NCBI RefSeq assembly: GCF_020873915.1
Contig: NZ_JAHWGP010000003.1
Span: 62,001-126,000 of the forward strand
From: Streptomyces sp. DH5
GTDB lineage: Bacteria; Actinomycetota; Actinomycetes; Streptomycetales; Streptomycetaceae
DNA: 64,000 bases
Direction of reading: 5' to 3'
Shown here: positions 16,790 through 25,166 of the stretch, piece by piece
Layout: every line of letters starts with the position of its first letter
How positions within the stretch are numbered: the stretch's first letter is position 1
Program-made: the position numbers and the translations under genes
Notes under the pieces: model-generated
Told to the model about the DNA's origin: nothing
Database searches by the model: none
The model's input: only the letters and a program-made list of their open reading frames with translations

Positions 16790-18010
16790 TCACTGCGGTG
16801 AACTTCCCCCTTCGTGCCCTTCGCGCCCTTCGCGCGCCGCCGCGCGGGTCCGCCGCATCGCGAACGCGGTGGTGTCGTCGGCCAGATGTCCCTCGCAGTG
16901 CCGCAGGGTGCCGTCCCGTACGAAGGCGACCAGGCGGGCCGGTGCGGCGATCCGCGGGTCCGCCGACACCGCTCGGGTGACCTGCTCGGCGAGCCGGTAG
17001 AAGCGGCCGTCCGCGTCCCGGGCCTCGGTCACCCCGTCCGTCACCACCAGCAGCGTCTCGTCCGGGGCCAGCGGCACCCGGCGGGTGTGGGGCGCCCCGG
17101 GTGCGAGGTCGCGGTAGCCGAGCGGCAGCCCTCCCGTGACCGGCAGCATCCGCACGCCCGCGGGGCCGACGGCCAGCGGCGGCTCGTGCCCGAACACGAT
17201 CACGTCCACGACGTCGACGCGGTCGGCCGGGAAACCGAGCAGCACGGCGGTGGCGAAGCGGTCGCCGTCGTTCCGGCCGAGCGCCGTGGTGTACTCACGG
17301 TGGCGGATCATCCGCGTCTCCAGCCGGTCGGCCACGGACGCCAGCTCCTCGTCGTGATAGCCGCCCTCGCGGAAACTGCCGAGCAGCACCGACGCCGTCT
17401 CCACCGCGCCCAGCCCCTTGCCCTGCACGTCACCGACGAACACGCGGGTGCCGTACGGGCCCGGCTGGATGTCGTAGAAGTCGCCGCCCACGCGGGCGTC
17501 GGCGTCCGCGGTGAGGTAGACCCCGGCGTGCTCCAGGCCGCCCCATCCCTTCGGCAGCGGGCGCAGCACGGTACCGCGGATGGTGTCGGTGACGTCCCGC
17601 ATGTGCAGCGCGCGGCGCTCGCCGCGCACCCGCACCACGCAGGCCAGGACGGCGAGGACACCTCCCGCGGCGACGAGGATGAAGTCCGGCAGCCCCGCCT
17701 GGAACTGGTGCGGCCAGGCACTGTCCACGACGCTGTACACCAGCATCGCCAGCACGGCGAACAGGGCCGTGCCCCACACCCCGCAGAGCGCGGCGGCGAT
17801 GCCCGGCACCAGCACGATCCAGGAGAGGATCCGGAACTCACCGGTGGTGTTGTAGTCGGCCACCGCGATGGTGACGAGGAGGAGCAGCGGCAGCACCCAG
17901 GCGACACTGCGGCCCCTGACCTGGAGCATCTCGTGCCGGTGTACGACATCGCGACGGCCGGCCCGCGGATGCCGGTCGTGCGGGCCGTGTCCCCCGCTGC
18001 CCGGACTCAT
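16790..18010 (-). CDS. Membrane PP2C (RsbU/SpoIIE-type) serine phosphatase
   Basis: A 406-residue protein. After a short N-terminus come three to four transmembrane helices (AWVLPLLLLVTIAVADY, ILSWIVLVPGIAAALCGVWGTALFAVLAMLV, FILVAAGGVLAVLACVV), then a PP2C-type SpoIIE domain from about residue 165 with metal-binding motifs VGGDFYD, VGDVQGKG, TDGVTEARD and LADDTTAFAMRR. Such enzymes dephosphorylate anti-sigma-factor antagonists in partner-switching cascades. The start is uncertain: ATG 18010 lacks a clear ribosome site, and ATG 17929, just before the first helix, is an alternative. No antagonist or anti-sigma gene is adjacent. Confidence 0.88.
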   Translation of the reverse strand: MSPGSGGHGPHDRHPRAGRRDVVHRHEMLQVRGRSVAWVLPLLLLVTIAVADYNTTGEFRILSWIVLVPGIAAALCGVWGTALFAVLAMLVYSVVDSAWPHQFQAGLPDFILVAAGGVLAVLACVVRVRGERRALHMRDVTDTIRGTVLRPLPKGWGGLEHAGVYLTADADARVGGDFYDIQPGPYGTRVFVGDVQGKGLGAVETASVLLGSFREGGYHDEELASVADRLETRMIRHREYTTALGRNDGDRFATAVLLGFPADRVDVVDVIVFGHEPPLAVGPAGVRMLPVTGGLPLGYRDLAPGAPHTRRVPLAPDETLLVVTDGVTEARDADGRFYRLAEQVTRAVSADPRIAAPARLVAFVRDGTLRHCEGHLADDTTAFAMRRTRAAAREGREGHEGGSSPQ

Positions 18011-18142
18011 CGACCCAGCGAAGCACGGGCCCGCACGGCCCGCATCCGGTCCCGGGCCGGCCGCCCGCCCCGCACGGCCGACTTGCCGAGAGGTCCCCGC
18101 GGGTGTGCTCTGGTAGGCGGGGGTGAAGAGAGGAGTGCTCAC

Positions 18143-18583
18143 ATGGCGCACGCGGCACCCCGGACCCGGGGAGCGATCGAGCGGGGCGGCACGACGGACC
18201 TCTTCAGCGGAAAGGTCCACCGGGCGGCAGTGGTCGCGCTGCCCGTCGTCCTCGGACTCGTGTACGGCTACTGGGCGGCCGCCAACCGGCGTTACGGCGG
18301 TCCCATCACCGGCTGGAACTTCCTGTTCGGCTTCCTCACCGGGCTCGTCTTCGCCGTGGTCCTCATGGCACTGCTCACCCTGGCCCCGAAACTCCGGCGG
18401 GAGCTCCACGCGGCGGTCTGGGCCGCGTTCTGCGGCATCGCGGTCGGCTTCCTCTTCAGCCAGTCCGGCGGCAGCGTCCTGCGCGCCACGGCCCTGGGCC
18501 TGGTGGTCACGGCGGGCGTCTTCGCCGCCATGTTCTACCGCTTCTACACCCAGGAGGACGCCCAGGGCCACCGCCTGCGCTGA
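18143..18583 (+). CDS. Four-helix membrane protein of unknown function
   Basis: A 146-residue protein with ATG at 18143, 8 bases after AGGAG. Four predicted membrane segments: VVALPVVLGLVYGYWAA, WNFLFGFLTGLVFAVVLMALLTL, AVWAAFCGIAVGFLFS, and ATALGLVVTAGVFAAMFYRFY. The N-terminus is soluble and the C-terminus short and charged (TQEDAQGHRLR). It is divergent from the PP2C phosphatase gene with about 130 bp between starts. I do not recognise a named family. Confidence 0.8.
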   Translation: MAHAAPRTRGAIERGGTTDLFSGKVHRAAVVALPVVLGLVYGYWAAANRRYGGPITGWNFLFGFLTGLVFAVVLMALLTLAPKLRRELHAAVWAAFCGIAVGFLFSQSGGSVLRATALGLVVTAGVFAAMFYRFYTQEDAQGHRLR

Positions 18584-18755
18584 CCTGTCCGCCCCCGCGG
18601 GCAGCCGCCCCGCCGGTGCGCGCCGGACAGCTCCTGCCCCTCACTGCCCCCCTGTCCCTTTCGGCCCTTCCGGCCCTTCCGACCCTTCCGGTCCCAGGGC
18701 ACCCGTACGCGCCCCAGCACTCGCGCACCCGGCCCCCGGCCCGTTGCCTGGAAGC

Positions 18756-19700
18756 GTGCCCCTCCGCGACGCCCTCTCCGCCGCCCTCCTCGTTCTCGCC
18801 TGTCTCCTCGCCCCCTGCGGCACCCTCGCCGCCTGGGCGACCCTCGGCCTCGCCGACACCGGCCGCTACGTCGACACCATGGCCCCCCTGGCGACCGACC
18901 CGGCCGTACGGGACCTCGTCGCCGACGCCGTCGGCGACGAGGTCGCCCGCACGCTGACCCCCGCCCCGGTGGACCCGGACCGGGACTCCGACTCCGACAC
19001 CGACGCCGGCGCCGCCCTCGCGCCGTTCGTCCGCGACGCCGTCCACTCCTTCACCCGCACCGAAGCGTTCCGCACCGCCTGGGAGGCGGGGAACCGAGCC
19101 GTCCACGACGCGGTCCTGCACGCCCTGCGCGACGACACCGCACCCCGGGGCCCGGTCACCGTGGACCTCGCCCCCGTCACCGCGCAGGTGAAGCAGCGGC
19201 TCGCCGCCGACCGCATGCCCTACGCCCACCGCATCCCCGTCGAGCACACCGAGGTCCCGGTGGTGCCGGCCGAGGAGGTGGCCGGACTCCGGAAGGGGTA
19301 CCACGTGCTGGACGCCGCCGCGCTCTGGCTGCCGCTCGCGACGGTCGTCCTCGCCGTCACCGGGATCGCCGTAGCCGCCCGCCGCCGCCGCGCGCTCACC
19401 GCCACCGGCCTGGGCACGGCACTGGGCGGCGCCCTGCTGGCCCTCGCGGTCGCCGTCGGCCGCCGGCTCACCCTGGCCGACCTGCCCGACCGCCTCCACC
19501 GCCCGGCCGCGGCCGCGATCTACGACGCCCTCACCGCCACCCTGCGCACCGCCTCCTGGCTGCTGCTCGCGCTGGGCCTGACGGTGGCGCTGCTGTCCTG
19601 GCTGACCGGCCGCAGCGGGCTCCGGCGCGGTGCCCGGTCACCGGCGACCGTCCCGGACGGCCGTTTCCGGCAACCGCCCGCCACGCTCCACCGTCCATGA
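18756..19700 (+). CDS. Membrane protein with large extracytoplasmic loop
   Basis: A 314-residue protein starting GTG at 18756. One N-terminal helix (AALLVLACLLAPCGTLAAWATLG) is followed by about 150 residues outside the membrane, rich in conserved polar motifs (TFRTAWEAGNRAVHDAVLHALR, PVTVDLAPVTAQVKQRLA). Three more helices follow (LWLPLATVVLAVTGIAVAA, ALGGALLALAVAVG, SWLLLALGLTVALLSWL) and a short basic tail. This pattern recurs in actinobacteria as an uncharacterised membrane protein. The stop is 43 bp before the TTG of the next gene, so the two may share a transcript. Confidence 0.75.
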   Translation: MPLRDALSAALLVLACLLAPCGTLAAWATLGLADTGRYVDTMAPLATDPAVRDLVADAVGDEVARTLTPAPVDPDRDSDSDTDAGAALAPFVRDAVHSFTRTEAFRTAWEAGNRAVHDAVLHALRDDTAPRGPVTVDLAPVTAQVKQRLAADRMPYAHRIPVEHTEVPVVPAEEVAGLRKGYHVLDAAALWLPLATVVLAVTGIAVAARRRRALTATGLGTALGGALLALAVAVGRRLTLADLPDRLHRPAAAAIYDALTATLRTASWLLLALGLTVALLSWLTGRSGLRRGARSPATVPDGRFRQPPATLHRP

Positions 19701-19743
19701 GGGAGGATTCGGGCATCGCACCCGCGAGTGGAGGACCGGAACG

Positions 19744-20745
19744 TTGGACACTGCGACTGCCGACCCGCCCGTCACCGACCCCACGGAGGGACGGCGGCCC
19801 GGGGGAGGGCGACGGTTCGGCACCTGGTGCGCGGCGCTGCTGTTCGCCGGGGTGAGCACGGTCGTCGGCTGTCGCGCCGCCGACACCGACGGCGTCACGC
19901 CGGTGCCCCAGCTGCTCGCCTTCCTGCCCTGGCTGCTCGTGCCCACCGCCGCCGGTCTGCTGTTCACCCTGCTCGCCCGCTGGTGGACCGGTGCCGTGTG
20001 GGGCGTCGTCCTGCTCGGCCTGCTGGCCTGGTACATCGAGCCGTACGGGAAGACCGGCGACCCCTCCGGGCCGCCCGTCGCCGAGCTGCGGGTGCTGACC
20101 TCCAACGTGGAGTTCGGGCGGGCCACCGGCGCGCTGACCGACGCCGTGCGCCGCGAGAAACCGGACATCGTGTTCGTCCAGGAGTGCGAGTACACCTGCG
20201 ACGCGGCGCTGAAGCGGGAGCTGGCGGCCACCCATCCGCACCGGCAGGCCGTGGAAGGCGGCGGATCCGAGGGTTCGGTCATCCTCAGCCGCCACCCGCT
20301 CCGGCCCACCGGCGGCGTCCCCGGCACCATGGGCATGCCCGGCGCGCTCGCCGACGTCGACGGCCACACCGTACGGCTCCAGCTGGCCCACCCCATGCCG
20401 CCGCTGCCCGAAGAGGTCCGGCTGTGGCAGCGGGAGCTGGGCCGGCTGCGCGACGCGGCCGCCGCCGGGGCGGACACCCCGGCCGTGTTCGCCGGGGACT
20501 TCAACGCCACCCAGGACCACGCGGCCTTCCGCGACATCCTCGACACCGGGCTGCGCGACGCGGCCCGCCTCGACGGCGCCGACCGCACCCCGACGTGGCC
20601 GACCCGCACGACGCCTGCGTTCGGCGCGCAGATCGACCACGTCCTGGTCTCGCAGCACTTCACCGCGACCCAGGCCCGCTTCCTCGACCTCCCCGACACC
20701 GACCACAGGGCCCTGCTCGTCGACCTGACCCTGCACCAACCCTGA
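19744..20745 (+). CDS. VanJ-like membrane endonuclease/exonuclease/phosphatase-fold protein
   Basis: A 333-residue protein with TTG start at 19744, preceded by GGAGG. Three transmembrane helices lie in the first 110 residues. They are followed by an EEP domain with LTSNVEFGRATG, the metal site FAGDFNATQDH and the C-terminal IDHVLVSQHF...DHRALLVDL catalytic His pair. EEP proteins with this membrane layout include Streptomyces VanJ and StaP, reported to confer teicoplanin resistance by acting on lipid-linked cell-wall precursors with the domain outside. The assignment to that group is by architecture. No vanRS or vanHAX genes are nearby. Confidence 0.8.
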   Translation: MDTATADPPVTDPTEGRRPGGGRRFGTWCAALLFAGVSTVVGCRAADTDGVTPVPQLLAFLPWLLVPTAAGLLFTLLARWWTGAVWGVVLLGLLAWYIEPYGKTGDPSGPPVAELRVLTSNVEFGRATGALTDAVRREKPDIVFVQECEYTCDAALKRELAATHPHRQAVEGGGSEGSVILSRHPLRPTGGVPGTMGMPGALADVDGHTVRLQLAHPMPPLPEEVRLWQRELGRLRDAAAAGADTPAVFAGDFNATQDHAAFRDILDTGLRDAARLDGADRTPTWPTRTTPAFGAQIDHVLVSQHFTATQARFLDLPDTDHRALLVDLTLHQP

Positions 20746-20765
20746 CCCGCACGGACACCCCCACC

Positions 20766-20834
20766 CGCCAACCACAGGCAGTCACATCCGCCAACCACAG
20801 GCAGTCGCACTCGCCAACCGCGGGCAGTCGTGCC
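20766..20834 (+). repeat. Three tandem 23-bp repeats
   Basis: Three adjacent copies starting CGCCAACCACAGGCAGTC at 20766, 20789 and 20812; the third has CGCGG in place of CACAG. They lie in the convergent gap between the EEP-protein and snapalysin genes. A second small run, GGCCACCG at 20939, 20947 and 20955, follows closer to the snapalysin stop. Confidence 0.85.
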
Positions 20835-20972
20835 GCTGGGGCGGCACGGGTGGGCGCGGCGGCACCCCGCAAACGCCGGGCTGCGCAACACCCCCCGGCC
20901 GCCACCACACCGTGCGGCTACCGGACTCCGGGACTACCGGCCACCGGGCCACCGGGCCACCGGGTCACCAAG

Positions 20973-21659
20973 TCACCGCGCGGACTTCTGCAACGCCTTC
21001 TCCGCCTCGTCCAGCGCCGCGGCGAACCCGTTCGCCCACAACTGGTTCACCCGCGACCGTTCCGCCGAGTTGGGGTACGCGTTCGTGCACGACGGCCCAG
21101 GCCCGCCCCCGGACATCAGCTCGCTGCACGGCCCCGAGTAGTGATCCGGCAGCCCCAGCACGTGCCCCGTCTCGTGCGCGGTCACCCGCGTCGAGTCGTA
21201 GACCTGGTTCTGCCGGTAGTCGAGGAAGATGTACCCCCGCCCGTGCCCGTCCGTCGACGCGTACGAGCCGCGCGAGTCGTTCCCCTCGCGGTACGAGAAG
21301 TCGGCACCCGACGTGCCGGCCTGGAGTCTCACGTTGGAGACGGAGCTGTTCCAGATCTGCGTGCTGCGGGCTATCTGCGTGGCGAACGACGGCGCCCGGG
21401 AGGCGTTGTAGACGACGGTGACGGCCGCCGTGCTCGACGGGTTCGCGGCCCGCTTCTCCGCCGCCGACTTCAGCACGGCTTCGAAGAACGCGCGGTTGGC
21501 CGCCGCCTCCTCCGAGGAGCCGTCGTACGCGGCGAACGAGGGCGCCGCGTCGAGGGGAGCGGGAGCGGCGGTCACCGGGGCCGCACCGAGACCGAGGGCC
21601 GTGACGCTCAGGCCGGCTGCGGTGAGGACGGACAGGGGCATGCGCATACGCGTACGCAT
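20973..21659 (-). CDS. snpA: Snapalysin, secreted small neutral metalloprotease (M7)
   Basis: A 228-residue pre-pro-protein. ATG 21659 follows GAAGGAG. Residues 1-30 are a signal peptide ([23 protein letters not shown]), followed by a pro-region and a compact M7 catalytic domain. The zinc site [12 protein letters not shown] has the HExxHxxGxxD pattern unique to snapalysins, and a disulfide pair ([15 protein letters not shown]) follows. It degrades extracellular protein, cutting before aromatic residues in characterised members. It is divergent from a LysR gene, the standard snpA/mprA arrangement in Streptomyces, so LysR-dependent activation is expected. Confidence 0.95.
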   Translation of the reverse strand: MRTRMRMPLSVLTAAGLSVTALGLGAAPVTAAPAPLDAAPSFAAYDGSSEEAAANRAFFEAVLKSAAEKRAANPSSTAAVTVVYNASRAPSFATQIARSTQIWNSSVSNVRLQAGTSGADFSYREGNDSRGSYASTDGHGRGYIFLDYRQNQVYDSTRVTAHETGHVLGLPDHYSGPCSELMSGGGPGPSCTNAYPNSAERSRVNQLWANGFAAALDEAEKALQKSAR

Positions 21660-21739
21660 CGATGACTCCTTCGGTGGGGGTGAGTCACGTGTCATCGGTG
21701 AGTGTCCGCGCCCCCGCGGCGGCTGGGATGATGGCAACC

Positions 21740-21762
21740 GGCGATAGGACCGCGCTATCGCC
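21740..21762. promoter_or_regulatory. LysR-type binding site between snpA and its regulator
   Basis: A perfect inverted repeat GGCGATAG-N7-CTATCGCC sits about 80 bp upstream of the snpA start and 100 bp upstream of the LysR gene. It contains the LysR consensus T-N11-A inside the symmetrical ATAG-N7-CTAT core. Position and symmetry fit an activator and autoregulation site. Confidence 0.8.
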
Positions 21763-21860
21763 GCTCTCCGGCCAAGCCGTCCCACCCGCCCGACTCCGCC
21801 TGAACGGACGGGATTTGTAAGGCTGGTGAAAGCCGAACTTCCGCTTTACCCTCCCAGGGC

Positions 21861-22877
21861 ATGGAGCTCGAGGTCAGGCACCTCAGGGCGCTGTGCGCGA
21901 TCGCCGACACCGGCAGTCTGCACCGTGCCGCGCGTCAACTCGGCGTCGCTCAACCCTCGTTGAGCGCCCAGTTGCGGCGCATCGAACAGGAGCTGGGCGG
22001 CGCCCTGTTCGTACGCGCGCACACCGGCTGCCGTCCCACGCCGCTGGGCCGGCTGGTGCTCAGCCGTGCCCGCCCGCTCGTCACCGAGCTGCGTTCCCTG
22101 GTCACCGAGGCGCGTGCTGCCGCAGTCGGCGGCCGGCAGCTGCGCATCGGCTCCACCGCGAGCCGCGCCCTCGCCGGCTGGCTCCGCCGACTGCGCCGGC
22201 ACGGGCAGGAGCCCACCCTGCACATGGACGTCTCCGCCAACGCCCTGCTGCGCATGCTCGCCGACGGCCAGCTCGACGTCGCCTTCGTGCACGAGGTCGA
22301 GGGCTGCCCGCTGCGCGTCCCCGAGAGCCTGCGCACCCGGGTCCTCGTCGAGCGGGAACCGCAGTGCGTCTCGCTCCCGGCCGACCACCCGGCCGCCGCG
22401 CGGCCGGTCGTCCACCTGTCCGAGCTGGCCGGTGACCGCTGGATGATCGACCCGACGGTCGACGGCGAGTGGGACGCCCTGCGCCGTGTCCTGCGTGCCG
22501 CCGGGATCAGTCCGCGGGTACTGCACGGCGACTATCACACCGCCGCGTCACTGGTCGCCCTCGGCGAGGCCGTCACCGTGTGCCAGCCGACGTCGCCCTC
22601 CCGCCCCGAGACGGCCGTGCGCCGGCTGCACGGGGACCCCCTCGGCGTACGACTGCTGCTTGCGGCACGCACGGACACGGAACTGGAGGGTGTCTACCCC
22701 GACCTGGCCGACGCCTACCGGGAGGCGGCCCGCCAGGCACCGGCGTACCGGGAGTGGCTGGAGGACCTGGTGCCCCCGGCCCCCCGTCCCCCGGCCCCTC
22801 CCTTCGACGTCCCGCGTCAGACGCCGACGTCCCTCCCGTCCGCGCGGTACACCGCGACCACCGACGGACGGACGTAG
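21861..22877 (+). CDS. LysR-family activator of the snapalysin gene
   Basis: A 338-residue LysR-type regulator. The N-terminal winged helix (MELEVRHLRALCAIADTGSLHRAARQLGVAQPSLSAQLRRIEQELGG) is canonical and is followed by a type 2 periplasmic-binding-like effector domain (LRIGSTASRALAGWLRRL, QLDVAFVHEVEGCPL). The C-terminus is extended by a Pro-rich tail. It is divergent from snpA and corresponds by position to SnpR/MprR activators. The 3' end overlaps the convergent phoX-like gene by 61 bp, which is unusual and suggests the tail is not under strong constraint. Confidence 0.92.
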   Translation: MELEVRHLRALCAIADTGSLHRAARQLGVAQPSLSAQLRRIEQELGGALFVRAHTGCRPTPLGRLVLSRARPLVTELRSLVTEARAAAVGGRQLRIGSTASRALAGWLRRLRRHGQEPTLHMDVSANALLRMLADGQLDVAFVHEVEGCPLRVPESLRTRVLVEREPQCVSLPADHPAAARPVVHLSELAGDRWMIDPTVDGEWDALRRVLRAAGISPRVLHGDYHTAASLVALGEAVTVCQPTSPSRPETAVRRLHGDPLGVRLLLAARTDTELEGVYPDLADAYREAARQAPAYREWLEDLVPPAPRPPAPPFDVPRQTPTSLPSARYTATTDGRT

Positions 22878-24889
22878 GTGCCGGGCCCGTCCGGCCAGGC
22901 GCTGGCGGGCTGGTCGACCGTCGCCCCGTCCACCTCGCCCGGGTGCTGCACGGCGACCAGCACCCGCCGGTCCTGGATGACCGGACCGCAGGTCTCCGCG
23001 CCCTTCGGCACGGTCAGGAACTGCTTCAGCTCACCGCGCCGGTCACCGCGCGTGGCGACGCCGAAGAGACCGTCGTGGGAGCCGAGGGCGCTGCCGTCGG
23101 TGGAGATCCACAGGTTGCCGTAGTCGTCGAAGGCGATGTTGTCCGGGCAGGAGATCGGGCTGACGGAGTCCTTCGGGAAGCCGGCGAAGTACGTCGCCGG
23201 GTCCTCCGGGTCACCGGCGACCAGGAACAGCGACCAGGCGAACCTGGTGCTCTCCGGCCGGTTCCAGCGCTCGGTCAGCTCCAGGACGTGCCCGTGCTTG
23301 TTGGCGTTGCGCGGATTGGCCTCGTCCGCCTTGGGGTTGGCGTCGACGCCGCGCCGGGAGTTGTTGGTCAGGGCGACGTACACCTTGCCGGTGACCGGGT
23401 TGGGCTCGATGTCCTCGGGCCGGTCCATCTTGGTGGCGCCCACCTTGTCACCGGCCAGCCGCGTGAAGACGAAGACCTCCTCGGCGGTCATGCCCTCGAC
23501 GTGCGAGACGGCACCGCGGGCGGTCGCGGTGGCCAGCGGGATCCACTCACCGCTGCCGTCGAACTCGCCGTCCCGGGGCAGCTTGCCCGTGCCGTCGATC
23601 TCGATGGCGGGCGAGTCACCGGTCAGCCGGGCGACGTACAGGGTCCCCTCGTCGAGCAGCGACAGGTTGTGCTCGCGGGCGGAGCGGCTGTTGCCGTGCC
23701 GCATCCGCTTGCTGCCGACGAACTTGTAGAAGTAGTCGAACCGCTCGTCGTCCCCGCTGTAGACGACCGGGCGGCCGTCGTGCGTCAGCCGCACGGTCGC
23801 CGCCTCGTGCTTGAACCGGCCGAGCGCGGTGTGCTTGCGCGGCACGGAGTCGGGGTCGTACGGGTCGAGCTCGACGACGTATCCGAAGCGGTGCGCCTCG
23901 TTGGGCTCCTGGGCCAGGTCGAACCGCTTGTCGAACCGCTCCCACTTGCGCTCGGTGGCACCGGTGCCGATCCCGTACCGCTTGTCGGTCGCACTGCCGC
24001 CGTTCGCGAAGTACTGGTTGAAGTTCTCCTCGCCGTGCAGCGTCGTACCCCACGGGGTGGTGCCGCCGGCGCAGTTGTTGAGGGTGCCGAGCACCTTCCG
24101 CCCGGTCGGGTCGGCGGACGTCTTCACCAGGTCCGACCCGGCGGCCGGCCCGGTCAGCCGGAACTCGGAGGTGGCGGTGAGGCGCCGGTTGAGCCGGTGC
24201 CGGCCGACGGCCGTCAGCCTGCCGCTGCCGCGCTCCTCCTCCACCGCGACCACGGCGAGGCCGTGCGCGGCCCAGGCGATCTCCACCTGCTCGCGGGTGG
24301 GGTTGTCGGCGTCGTAGTCCCGGAACATCAGGATCTCGTCGGTGTACTCGTGGTTGGCGACGAGCAGCTGCCGGCCGCGCTCCCCCTTGAGGGGCAGCAG
24401 CGAGAGGAAGTCACAGTTGTAGCCGAACTGTCCGGCCTGCGCCTTGGCGGTCTGCCGCTCCGGGTCGAAGGCGGGCGCACCCCGCAGGATGGGCTCGCCC
24501 CAGCGGATGACGACGTTCTGCCGGTAGCCCTCCGGCACGGTGACGGCGTCGTTCGTGTTGGGTGCGACGGGCGTGAACCGCAGACCGCGGGCGCCCTTCG
24601 GCCTGGGCCGGGGGTGGCCCTTGGCGACCGGGGCCGCCTGCGCCTCGGGAGCGGCGGTGATGCCGACCGCACCGGCACCGGCCGCGGCGACGGTCACCAC
24701 GGCGGCGGCGCGCATCACGGACCGGCGGCTGAGGGCGCCGGCGATGACGTCGCCGACGTACTCGTTGGAGCTGGTGTTGGGCACCTCGTGGAAGCAGGCG
24801 TCACCACACCGGAAACGACAAGTCAGGGCGGACCGGCCGCCGGGGTGCGAACCGGACGGGGTTCCGATCAACGGCAGCAGCTTTCGCAC
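22817..24889 (-). CDS. phoX: PhoX-type alkaline phosphatase (DUF839), Tat-exported
   Basis: A 690-residue protein starting GTG at 24889 after GGAGA. Unusually, the Tat signal is internal: SRRSVMRAAAVVTVAAAG at about residues 54-71, preceded by a 50-residue segment with three spaced cysteines (CRFRCGDAC) characteristic of PhoX-family proteins. The body is the DUF839 beta-propeller with LVANHEYTDE, LNNCAGGTTPWGTTLHGEENFNQYF and a late SPISCPDNIAFDDYGNLW. PhoX enzymes are calcium/iron phosphomonoesterases that release phosphate outside the cell. A PHO box lies 69-90 bp upstream, so control by PhoP during phosphate starvation is expected. Confidence 0.88.
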   Translation of the reverse strand: MRKLLPLIGTPSGSHPGGRSALTCRFRCGDACFHEVPNTSSNEYVGDVIAGALSRRSVMRAAAVVTVAAAGAGAVGITAAPEAQAAPVAKGHPRPRPKGARGLRFTPVAPNTNDAVTVPEGYRQNVVIRWGEPILRGAPAFDPERQTAKAQAGQFGYNCDFLSLLPLKGERGRQLLVANHEYTDEILMFRDYDADNPTREQVEIAWAAHGLAVVAVEEERGSGRLTAVGRHRLNRRLTATSEFRLTGPAAGSDLVKTSADPTGRKVLGTLNNCAGGTTPWGTTLHGEENFNQYFANGGSATDKRYGIGTGATERKWERFDKRFDLAQEPNEAHRFGYVVELDPYDPDSVPRKHTALGRFKHEAATVRLTHDGRPVVYSGDDERFDYFYKFVGSKRMRHGNSRSAREHNLSLLDEGTLYVARLTGDSPAIEIDGTGKLPRDGEFDGSGEWIPLATATARGAVSHVEGMTAEEVFVFTRLAGDKVGATKMDRPEDIEPNPVTGKVYVALTNNSRRGVDANPKADEANPRNANKHGHVLELTERWNRPESTRFAWSLFLVAGDPEDPATYFAGFPKDSVSPISCPDNIAFDDYGNLWISTDGSALGSHDGLFGVATRGDRRGELKQFLTVPKGAETCGPVIQDRRVLVAVQHPGEVDGATVDQPASAWPDGPGTYVRPSVVAVYRADGRDVGV

Positions 24890-24957
24890 GTTTTCTCTCC
24901 TTGGGTGCCCATGGTGTCAGCGAGACCGTAGGAGCACATATGTGCGGCGGCCGGGCG

Positions 24958-24979
24958 CCCGGATGAACGGCGGGTGAAC
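24958..24979 (-). promoter_or_regulatory. PHO box (PhoP binding site) upstream of phoX
   Basis: On the minus strand two contiguous 11-base direct repeats read GTTCACCCGCC and GTTCATCCGGG. This matches the Streptomyces PhoP direct-repeat unit (GTTCACC core) closely in both copies, with the standard 11-base period. It lies 69-90 bases before the phoX start, in promoter position. Confidence 0.88.
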
Positions 24980-25166
24980 CTGCGACGGCATGAGGGAAGT
25001 TGGGCCGGCCTACACCGAACCGCCACCCGCAGGCCGGATCGCGCCCTTGACATACACGCTTCCGCAAACCCGACCCTGCCCAAGATCGCCCTTGCGGGCC
25101 GCTAACCTTACGTGTCCGTCCTGGCCAGGGATTGACGGGCATCAACTCACGCGAAGGGTTGCGCAC

